From Spirochaetota bacterium (GTDB lineage Bacteria > Spirochaetota > UBA12135 > COTS27), in contig JAUXHF010000152.1 of assembly GCA_030621685.1 (NCBI GenBank), positions 1-5,233 of the forward strand: a DNA stretch of 5,233 nt, given 5' to 3'. Positions 1 to 5,133 of the stretch are shown piece by piece. Position 1 is the stretch's first letter. The number at the start of each line of letters is the position of its first letter. Under the pieces are notes generated by a model. The model did not search any database. It saw only the letters and a list, made by a program, of their open reading frames with translations, and was not told where the DNA came from. A program made the translations under genes and the position numbers.

Positions 1-188
1 TTTTTCTGCGTAATTGGCTAGGCTTGTGGGGGAAAAAGGCTAGAAGAAAATAGCGAGGGCATGGAATTTAGGCGATACTATGGAGTTATATTATATTTTA
101 GGAAAACAAAGGCGTCATCGTAAATTCTGCTATCAGGCGGGCATAACCGAACCTTAGAGCTGGAGAGTGGCTAAGCCAAGATGATAGC
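1..188. other. Non-coding flank downstream of lolD, with one long-range inverted repeat
   Basis: No gene can be supported here. No minus-strand frame that begins with ATG in this stretch runs off the window edge, so I see no following lolE-like gene starting here. A perfect 7-bp inverted repeat, gctatca at 129-135 and tgatagc at 182-188, encloses 46 nt and ends right at the lolD stop codon. It could fold as a stem at the 3' end of the lolCD transcript, but no T-run follows it, so it is not a standard terminator. On the plus strand, bases 3-50 are open and end at TAG 51-53 (last residues WGKKARRK). This could be the tail of a convergent gene entering from the left, but 16 codons prove nothing. 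Confidence 0.4.
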
Positions 189-923
189 TCATACGGTGTT
201 AACGTTCACTCGTTTCAATTGACAGTCTTTTATTCTAAGGACAATATCAGCTTTTTCTGCTAGGCTTAAATCATGGGTTACCATAATAATGGCACTTTTG
301 CTTTCTTTGGCGAGAGATTGTAGCAGCGAGAAAGCGTCAAGAGAGTTATGCCTATCAAGGTCGCCAGTGGGTTCATCGGCAAGAACCACTTTGGGCCTAT
401 TAATGAGCGCTCGAGCAATGGCAGCACGCTGCATTTCTCCGCCAGAAAGCTCGCCTACCAAATGGTCTTGACGATCTTCAAGCCCAATAGCCTGCAGAAG
501 ATCTTGAGCATGGCTTAAGGCTCCGTTACGGGTGAATTTATAAATATAACTGGGCAGAAGAATGTTTTCTAGAAGGCTAAGTTCATTAATAAGACAATGC
601 TGCTGAAAAATGAAACCCACCTTACGCGCACGTAGCAGAGCTAACTGGCTCTCGCTAGCACGAGTGATGTTCATGCCACAAAGCTCAACCTCGCCATGCG
701 AACAGGTATCTAACCCGCCAATAATATTGAGCAAAGTAGATTTCCCAGAGCCACTTGCCCCAATGATCACATAGACTTTCGATTCTTTAAATGTTATGTT
801 TAGCTGATCTAATATTACAATTTTTTTTTTCGTTATGGTATAAGACTTCGTCACCATGGTAAGTTTAGCAACGGTATCAATTTCTGATGCTGGCTTAGAA
901 CGTAGGTTTTTTTTTCTGAACAT
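189..923 (-). CDS. lolD: LolD-type ABC transporter ATP-binding protein (lipoprotein release)
   Basis: This cytoplasmic ATPase would drive the Lol machine that lifts mature lipoproteins out of the inner membrane and hands them to a periplasmic carrier. All ABC nucleotide-binding motifs are intact in its 244 residues: Walker A GASGSGKST (55-63), Q-loop Q107/Q108, signature LSGGE (159-163), Walker B VVLADE (179-184, catalytic E184) followed by the D-loop region GDLD, and switch histidine H217 in VTHD. The segment GGLD after Walker A and the overall length match the LolD/MacB subfamily. The protein has about 16 residues before the usual start of the family. Neither ATG 923 nor the internal ATG 857 (M23) has a clear Shine-Dalgarno sequence, so the start is uncertain. 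It lies 30 bp after the permease gene, on the same strand. The coding strand contains A-runs of 9 (907-915) and 10 (821-830), possible slippage sites. An exporter of the MacB or FtsE type is less likely because of the partner permease. Confidence 0.9.
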   Translation of the reverse strand: MFRKKNLRSKPASEIDTVAKLTMVTKSYTITKKKIVILDQLNITFKESKVYVIIGASGSGKSTLLNIIGGLDTCSHGEVELCGMNITRASESQLALLRARKVGFIFQQHCLINELSLLENILLPSYIYKFTRNGALSHAQDLLQAIGLEDRQDHLVGELSGGEMQRAAIARALINRPKVVLADEPTGDLDRHNSLDAFSLLQSLAKESKSAIIMVTHDLSLAEKADIVLRIKDCQLKRVNVNTV

Positions 924-953
924 GGCTTGCTTAAAATAAATTAAAATGAGTAT

Positions 954-2264
954 TTATTCATAACGCATGACATCTAAGGGGCGAAGCGAGGCAGCACGAA
1001 GAGCAGGGAATAAGCCGCTTACAAGAGCTAAACAAAGAGCAAAAATAACGAAGAGGAAGGAGCGGGAAATATTGGGATCTGAAGGAATGCTATCAATGTA
1101 GTAAATGTTTTTTGGAAACAAACTAAAAGCAGGCCATGGCTGAGTTTGGCTGAAAAGAGATTTCATGAAGTTTAAGGAATCTATGCCTATATTAATGCCA
1201 GCCTCAAGAAAGGATATGAAGAGGCCAACATCTAAGGAAATGAAATACCCCAAGGTAGCGCCAATTATGGAGCCGCTTAAGGTAACAGCCAAGCCTTGTA
1301 ATAAGAATATTTGGCAGATATGCCAAGGCTTCATGCCAATAGTTTTAAGGACGCCAATTTCTTTCTTGCGCTCAATAATGAGAATGAGCTGGGCGCTGGT
1401 AACATTGAATATGGCAACCAGCAAAATAAAAGACATAATGAGGTACATCACGGCCTTTTCGATGGAAAGCGCGTTAAAAAGATTTTGATTGGACTCTTGC
1501 CAAGTGAATATTTGATAGCGGTCGCCATATTTTTTTATCAGTGTTTCACGAATAGGATTGATATTGAAAACATCGCTCATTTTCACGTCGATGGCCCGCA
1601 CGCTATCCTCGTTATTAAAAGAAGCTTGCAGAGTTGAAAGAGAAAGGTAAATGAAGCCGGAATCGAATTCTTGAAAGCCTGTTTTGAAAACACCTTTTAT
1701 TTGCGCCGAGATGGATTTTGTTTGCGTGCTACTGGTGAATACGGTTTGATCGGCAATTAAAATAGAAATGCGGTCATCTACCCCAAGGTAATTCTGGTCG
1801 GCCAGCTGGCTGCCCACTAAGGCAAAATATTTCTGCGAAAGATCTTTTTCGCCGCTTTGTATCTGAACAAGGTTGTCTAGGTCTTTATCTTTGGTGAAAG
1901 CAGAACTGCTAACAGCTCGGATAATCACCGGTTGATAGCGATTGTAAAACCGCACGAGTCCTTGAATCTCAATGTAAGGAGAGGCAGAAACAACATCTGG
2001 TTGGCTCTGAATAAATTTGATGACTTCATCATAATTTTTAATATTTTGTGATGAAGTCGAGGCTACGGTAACATGGCCCTTTAAGCTTAATATCTTAGTT
2101 TTAATTTCGTTTTGAAATCCGGACATCACTGATATTACAACAATTGGCACCAGCAAACCAAGGCTGACTCCGGCTATGGAGAGCAAGGTAACCAGTGAGG
2201 CAATTGTTCTTTTGCGTCCCCGTGGTTTCAGAAAGCGCAGAGCTATCAGCAACTTTGCATTCAT
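954..2264 (-). CDS. lolC: LolC/LolE-family lipoprotein-releasing permease
   Basis: This 436-residue inner-membrane protein would form the transmembrane part of the lipoprotein-releasing ABC transporter. It has the MacB/FtsX architecture of LolC and LolE. A short cytoplasmic N-terminus (FLKPRGRKRT) precedes TM1 at about 21-46, ending in SVMSGFQNE, close to the SVMNGFE of LolC. A large periplasmic domain follows (about 50-268), then TM2 at about 270-297, the coupling stretch ERKKEIGVLKTIGM (298-311), TM3 at about 318-352, a periplasmic loop with the family-typical YYIDSIP (388-394), and TM4 at about 402-421. The C-terminus, FPALRAASLRPLDVMRYE, closely matches the LolC/LolE ending (…RAA…P…RYE). 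Length is normal for the family. It is the only permease in the window, so it may act as a homodimer, unless a LolE partner is encoded elsewhere. No Shine-Dalgarno precedes ATG 2264. The gene starts the lolCD operon. LolC cannot be separated from LolE with certainty by eye. Confidence 0.88.
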   Translation of the reverse strand: MNAKLLIALRFLKPRGRKRTIASLVTLLSIAGVSLGLLVPIVVISVMSGFQNEIKTKILSLKGHVTVASTSSQNIKNYDEVIKFIQSQPDVVSASPYIEIQGLVRFYNRYQPVIIRAVSSSAFTKDKDLDNLVQIQSGEKDLSQKYFALVGSQLADQNYLGVDDRISILIADQTVFTSSTQTKSISAQIKGVFKTGFQEFDSGFIYLSLSTLQASFNNEDSVRAIDVKMSDVFNINPIRETLIKKYGDRYQIFTWQESNQNLFNALSIEKAVMYLIMSFILLVAIFNVTSAQLILIIERKKEIGVLKTIGMKPWHICQIFLLQGLAVTLSGSIIGATLGYFISLDVGLFISFLEAGINIGIDSLNFMKSLFSQTQPWPAFSLFPKNIYYIDSIPSDPNISRSFLFVIFALCLALVSGLFPALRAASLRPLDVMRYE

Positions 2265-2331
2265 AGATATTGAAGGAGCTTAGCTTAGCTTAGAGCCTGA
2301 TCCTGAGCCTATTTTTCAAATACGAAGAATA

Positions 2332-2366
2332 GGGAAACGGGAAGCGGGAAACGGGAAGCGGGAAGC
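2332..2366. repeat. Heptamer microsatellite, 5 units of GGGAARC
   Basis: Five uninterrupted 7-bp units occur here: gggaaac, gggaagc, gggaaac, gggaagc, gggaagc. They differ only by A/G at the sixth base. The array lies in the 276-bp gap between flaA and lolC, 68-102 bp upstream of the lolC start, so it is probably in the leader or promoter zone of lolCD. A degraded pentamer repeat (agctt, three units, about 2277-2292) lies between it and lolC, so the whole leader is repeat-rich. Copy number could vary between strains by replication slippage. I see no convincing promoter for lolC around it. Confidence 0.85.
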
Positions 2367-2443
2367 GAAAATGAAAGGCATGTTTTCCTGCTTGACCTGA
2401 CCGGCTTGCTTGTTCAGCCTATCTTTTCTCTTAGTTTTGAAGA

Positions 2444-2464
2444 AGGCCTGGTTACACGAGGCCT
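2444..2464 (-). terminator. Possible flaA terminator hairpin (second of two)
   Basis: The self-complementary hexamer AGGCCT at 2444-2449 and 2459-2464 can pair across a 9-nt loop. On the minus strand the stem is followed by TTCTTC, a weak U-rich tail. It lies about 77-97 nt past the flaA stop. The short stem makes it a weak candidate for an intrinsic terminator. Confidence 0.25.
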
Positions 2465-2482
2465 AGGCAGCTAGCTGCTTTT

Positions 2483-2502
2483 GTAAGCAACTTTTTGCTT
2501 AC
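2483..2502 (-). terminator. Hairpin downstream of flaA
   Basis: A perfect 8-bp inverted repeat, gtaagcaa (2483-2490) and ttgcttac (2495-2502), has a 4-nt loop and lies about 38 nt after the flaA stop codon. On the minus strand it is followed by AAAA, not a T-run, then by the 12-bp palindrome gcagctagctgc (2467-2478). The position suits a 3'-end stabiliser or an atypical terminator of the flaA transcript, but the lack of a U-tract argues against a classical intrinsic terminator. Confidence 0.35.
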
Positions 2503-2540
2503 TGGGAATTTGGGAATTACGCTGAGGCTTACTCTCACGC

Positions 2541-3521
2541 TCACTCACCCGCACTCGTATTGCCAGTGGGCAAGTTCATCTTTTCTCGTTCAAGTTTTTC
2601 AAGATATTCAAAATTCTTCACACGTTCTTGAAATAATAAAGTTTCGGCTCTTGCAAGCTCGCCGCTGTAGATATTCCAAATGGCATCATCATCTACATAG
2701 TCATCTTGAGCTTTTAATTCATCCAATTCGGTATCCGAAAAGGCTTTGTCAAAAATAAGATCAACCCATTCAACGTAGCTGACAAAATCGCCGGCGGTTG
2801 GGGAATTGCCATTTCGATAAAATTGAATAGAATTAAGCCTTACAGAAGGAATCACACGGGGATAAAGGGGAGAGACCACAAAATCCCTGTCGCGCAAATC
2901 CTCAATGTAGTAAGGGTTATCCCAGCGAAGTTCTTTCCAGCCAAGGAAGAGCAGGTTGCCCATAGAGAAAAAGAGTTTTTCGCCATTGTTTTTGCCTAGG
3001 TTTAAAAAATAAGAATAGGGATAATTCCGCCCGGCTACGCGCGAGACAACACTACGAACAACGCCAACATTCGTGAGCAGCCCTAGCGCGGGGGCATCCT
3101 CGTTACTGTTAAATTGATAAAAATTAAATGGCAAAGGAGGCTTAAGCGTGGCATAAGAACTTACTGGCAAATTAGGAAAGTTGACACGCACTCCCATAAG
3201 TTTTTTCCCTTGTTTGTTGCTAGCATTTTTTGCAAAGGTAAGCTTGCGATTTAAGATATAATCCGATGAGGAGTTTAATCGAACTTGCCAGTTTTCATTT
3301 CGAAAAAAACTATTCGTTCCTTCTGGGTTGGCAAGGGCATCAAATTCTATAAGCCTTTCACGAAATCCGCCCTCTTCTGCGGCGCCAGCATCTCCTTGGG
3401 CAGTTGTTGCTTCACCAGTATCTTGTGCCAAAAGCTGTCCATAAAAAGACATGCTTAGTAACGTGGTCATTGTTAAGATAGCTTTCGTCCAGCTAACTAC
3501 TTTCTTCATAGTAACGTCCAT
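2541..3521 (-). CDS. flaA: Flagellar filament outer layer (sheath) protein FlaA
   Basis: FlaA coats the FlaB core of the spirochaete periplasmic flagellum and is exported by the Sec route. The 326-residue product starts with a signal peptide: basic KK at 6-7, a hydrophobic stretch about 14-31, probable cleavage after A32 (LLA|QD). I see no cysteine, so it is not a lipoprotein. Conserved FlaA blocks as I recall them from Treponema FlaA are present in order: WQVRLNSS (78-85), GVRVNFP (110-116), NVGVVRSV (151-158), NYPYSYFLNL (166-175), the strongest block GNLLFLGWKELRWDNP (188-203) with YIEDLRDRD, PLYPRVIP (218-225), and DFVSYVEWVDLIFDKA (245-260). The C-terminal part (about 262-326) is acidic then charged and helical. 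ATG 3521 has an AGG 9 nt upstream; ATG 3509 (MKK...) is an alternative start with a shorter signal peptide and only a GGA upstream. The gene stands alone after a long AT-rich leader region with candidate promoters. Confidence 0.88.
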   Translation of the reverse strand: MDVTMKKVVSWTKAILTMTTLLSMSFYGQLLAQDTGEATTAQGDAGAAEEGGFRERLIEFDALANPEGTNSFFRNENWQVRLNSSSDYILNRKLTFAKNASNKQGKKLMGVRVNFPNLPVSSYATLKPPLPFNFYQFNSNEDAPALGLLTNVGVVRSVVSRVAGRNYPYSYFLNLGKNNGEKLFFSMGNLLFLGWKELRWDNPYYIEDLRDRDFVVSPLYPRVIPSVRLNSIQFYRNGNSPTAGDFVSYVEWVDLIFDKAFSDTELDELKAQDDYVDDDAIWNIYSGELARAETLLFQERVKNFEYLEKLEREKMNLPTGNTSAGE

Positions 3522-3529
3522 AGTAAATT

Positions 3530-3534
3530 ACCTA
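3530..3534 (-). promoter_or_regulatory. Ribosome binding site of flaA
   Basis: On the minus strand AGGT (part of TAGGTAA) stands 8-9 nt before ATG 3521. It agrees with the 3' part of the Shine-Dalgarno consensus GGAGGTGA. It favours 3521 over the internal ATG 3509. It is the clearest such site in the window; lolC, lolD and serB lack one. Confidence 0.5.
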
Positions 3535-3606
3535 TATTGCTTATTTTTCTTTTTGTTTCACTGAAATTTAAATATCAAAATACTTTAGGCTAGTAAAATA
3601 TGTCTT

Positions 3607-3634
3607 TTTATAACGTTGGAATATAAAGAGACAA
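3607..3634 (-). promoter_or_regulatory. Candidate sigma-70-type promoter proximal to flaA
   Basis: On the minus strand TTGTCT (3629-3634; 4 of 6 to TTGACA) is followed after 16 bp by TATAAA (3607-3612; 5 of 6 to TATAAT). Transcription would start near 3600, giving a leader of about 80 nt before the flaA ATG. It is the closest good match to flaA. In such AT-rich DNA chance matches are common. Confidence 0.4.
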
Positions 3635-3706
3635 CATGCCATGAAAGTAGTTTGTTTTTTGCTCTAACTTTATGCCATCGGGTGGGCAGATAACCTATAA
3701 ACAAAT

Positions 3707-3734
3707 GTAAACTTTCTGTAGTAAACTTTCCGTA
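3707..3734. repeat. 14-bp tandem repeat upstream of flaA
   Basis: Two adjacent 14-bp units, gtaaactttctgta (3707-3720) and gtaaactttccgta (3721-3734), differ at one base. They lie about 190-215 bp before flaA, between the distal and proximal candidate promoters. Paired direct repeats of this length can be binding sites for a regulator contacting successive helical turns; a simple local duplication is equally possible. Confidence 0.6.
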
Positions 3735-3813
3735 ATTTTTTTTATTTCGCATACAGTTATTACTTTGTAAAGATAACAACTGAACAGTATTTGTTTTAAA
3801 AAAAATGTAAATA

Positions 3814-3843
3814 ATCATACTATACATTACAAAACATGTATAG
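3814..3843 (-). promoter_or_regulatory. Candidate sigma-70 promoter with an operator-like inverted repeat
   Basis: On the minus strand TATACA (3837-3842; 4 of 6 to TTGACA) and TATGAT (3814-3819; 5 of 6 to TATAAT) are spaced by 17 bp. A perfect 8-bp inverted repeat, ctatacat (3820-3827) and atgtatag (3836-3843), with an 8-nt centre, fills the spacer and covers the -35. Such a layout is typical of a repressor operator, but A/T-rich palindromes also occur by chance. It would give flaA a leader of nearly 290 nt. Confidence 0.35.
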
Positions 3844-3880
3844 ATTTTTTGAATATTTGAATTTTTTTCAACGTATCATA

Positions 3881-3907
3881 GTATCGGAAGAAAACTTAAA
3901 AAATTTC
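3881..3907 (-). promoter_or_regulatory. Candidate sigma-28 (FliA-type) flagellar promoter
   Basis: On the minus strand GAAA (3904-3907) and TCCGATAC (3881-3888) are separated by exactly 15 bp. The sigma-28 consensus is TAAA-N15-GCCGATAA, so the match is 3 of 4 and 6 of 8 with ideal spacing, including the CCGATA core. This suits a flagellar gene, but the site is 360 bp from the flaA ATG, and flaA in other spirochaetes has been reported under sigma-70 as well. Confidence 0.35.
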
Positions 3908-4064
3908 GAAAACAAAAAATATTTTCATCTACAAAAACACATACATGAAAAAAAGCCGAACAAGTGAATTTTTTTTGTTATTTTTTCGTTAAAATTCAAA
4001 AAGAGCAAGTTACTACAAGAAATACGAGCAAAACATGAGCTTATTAAAACCGTCTCTGTCTGTT

Positions 4065-5132
4065 TTAAGCGTTATTTGCTGAAGGAGTAGCAGAAAAGCC
4101 TGTTATTCCTTGCATGTAGAGCAGGGCCCGTAAATCTTTTACATGCCTTAGTACATGCGGGCAGTTATGCTGAAGGTTTGTCCCAGGATTATATAATACC
4201 CCTAGGCCAACACTAGAGATGGCTAAGAGGTCGTTAGCGCCATCGCCTATATATGCGAGCTGTGCTAAATCTATGTGGCAAGAACGAGCAAATTGGGTTA
4301 CAATTTTTTTTTTCTCTTGAGGCGTTATTATGGGCGCTACAAGCTCCCCTGTAAGATGGCCTTTTTCTATGGCAAAATTGTTTGAAAATTCAAAATCTAT
4401 ATCGAGTTCCTGCTGCACAGCCGTGGTTAATGGCTTAAATCCGCCGCTGATAAGGGCTGTTGCTATGTTTTTTCTCTTTAAGAAACGAAAAAGCTTTTTC
4501 ACGCCCGGAGTATAGCGTAGCTGCGATTCTATTTGCAAAAAGGACTGAAGGGGCGTGTTGCGAAGCAAGCGTACTCGCCTTGCTAAGGCTTCTTTGAAAT
4601 CTAGTTTCCCATCCATAGCAAGGCGAGTAATTTTGCTAACGGCATCGCCTTTGCCTACAAAGTGGGCTAAATCGTTAAGGGTTTCATTTTCCACTAAGGT
4701 GCCATCCATATCGGCAAGCAGGCCTTTTTTGGGGCTAGCTGGCTTATTGCTTTCTTGCAGGCGCAAGTAAAAATCGATGGCAGAGTTTTCCAGAGATTCT
4801 GCCAAAAAGGCACGCCAAGAGACCTCGGCTGCTTCAACTGTCCCATTAGAAACTTTGGCGGTGAATATTAATTCTAGGGCATGCAGGCTCTTATTTTCAG
4901 TTTGTTCTTCTGCCTGTTGTTTTTCGGGAGGCGATAGCCATCGCTGTGAAACTAAGCTGCTGGGTAGTTCAAGGAATTTTTCAGGAAAGAGCGGCATATT
5001 TGTTTTTTTAAGCATATTTTTCAGTTTAGCAGCTTGTTTTTCAAGAGTGGAAATTCTCTCTTCTGTTAGCAGAACGAGGTAGGCAAACAATTTTTCGGGA
5101 GAGTTTTTCGGGAGAGGGAGAGGGAGAATCAT
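4065..5132 (-). CDS. serB: Phosphoserine phosphatase, SerB/HAD family, with uncertain 5' end
   Basis: This cytoplasmic enzyme would hydrolyse O-phosphoserine to serine, the last step of serine synthesis from 3-phosphoglycerate. Residues about 135-340 form a complete SerB-type HAD domain. Motif I is DMDGT (nucleophile D141, acid D143); substrate glutamate E150 in ENET; R186 in LARRVRLL; motif II S229-G-G-F; lysine K274 in motif III; and motif IV GDGAND with metal ligands D297 and D301. These match the Methanocaldococcus and E. coli SerB active sites, except that the usual DxDST has Gly144 in place of Ser. The N-terminal 134 residues are not the E. coli N-terminal domain and I do not recognise them; part (about 23-44) looks helical and charged. 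The chosen ATG at 5132 has no Shine-Dalgarno, and its upstream DNA is a second copy of codons about 30-64, so the true start may be M40, M46 or outside the window. A 10-A run (4304-4313) encodes K274-K276. Confidence 0.82.
   Translation of the reverse strand: MILPLPLPKNSPEKLFAYLVLLTEERISTLEKQAAKLKNMLKKTNMPLFPEKFLELPSSLVSQRWLSPPEKQQAEEQTENKSLHALELIFTAKVSNGTVEAAEVSWRAFLAESLENSAIDFYLRLQESNKPASPKKGLLADMDGTLVENETLNDLAHFVGKGDAVSKITRLAMDGKLDFKEALARRVRLLRNTPLQSFLQIESQLRYTPGVKKLFRFLKRKNIATALISGGFKPLTTAVQQELDIDFEFSNNFAIEKGHLTGELVAPIITPQEKKKIVTQFARSCHIDLAQLAYIGDGANDLLAISSVGLGVLYNPGTNLQHNCPHVLRHVKDLRALLYMQGITGFSATPSANNA
4943..5043. repeat. Direct repeat copy A, inside serB
   Basis: This 101-bp segment of serB, encoding residues about 30-63, recurs at 5134-5233. 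The two copies differ by one substitution (a at 4951, g at 5142) and one T missing from the upstream copy (a run of five T near 4977-4981 versus four near 5168-5171). The shared 11-mer tttttcgggag on the low-coordinate side (4920-4930) also recurs at 5104-5114 and 5091-5101, but with 12 versus 19 unrelated bases between it and the long repeat. Confidence 0.95.
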
Positions 5133-5133
5133 G

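Larger units (their letters stand above)
3522..4064. other. AT-rich regulatory region between serB and flaA
   Basis: These 543 bp are far more AT-rich than the flanking genes and carry many A- and T-tracts of 6 to 9 bases (for example 3736-3743, 3798-3805, 3862-3868, 3967-3976). They hold three candidate promoters reading towards flaA, an 8-bp inverted repeat and a 14-bp tandem repeat, described separately. One minus-strand frame is open from 3827 to 3585 (80 codons), but it has no ribosome binding site, and its composition is what AT-rich DNA gives by chance, so I do not call it a gene. I see no GC-rich terminator after serB, only an A/T-only stem (ttaaaac 4044-4050 with gttttaa 4062-4068) overlapping its stop. 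Confidence 0.6.

Noticed and set aside
3..53. Possible C-terminal tail of a convergent plus-strand gene (…WGKKARRK, TAG at 51-53)
   Set aside because: Only 16 codons are visible, too few to tell from chance. It needs the sequence to the left of the window.
289..471. Plus-strand open frame inside lolD
   Set aside because: It is antisense to the signature and Walker B region of lolD, whose motifs are intact. It is a shadow frame.
1165..1637. Two overlapping plus-strand open frames inside lolC
   Set aside because: Both are antisense to a well-supported permease gene and lack any recognisable protein features.
2332..2366. CRISPR-like array
   Set aside because: The units are 7 bp with no spacers; this is a microsatellite, and no cas gene is nearby.
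2495..2758. Plus-strand open frame over the flaA 3' end
   Set aside because: It is mostly antisense to FlaA coding sequence and starts in the hairpin cluster. Its composition is of shadow type.
3585..3827. 80-codon open frame on the minus strand before flaA
   Set aside because: It has no ribosome binding site and its AT-driven composition shows no domain, signal or family pattern. It overlaps the candidate promoter and the repeats.
4044..4068. Stem ttaaaac/gttttaa as a serB terminator
   Set aside because: The stem is almost entirely A/T with an 11-nt loop and no following T-run, and it overlaps the stop codon. It is unlikely to terminate.
4330..5082. Three plus-strand open frames inside serB
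   Set aside because: All are antisense to the conserved SerB gene, with no ribosome binding sites or family resemblance.
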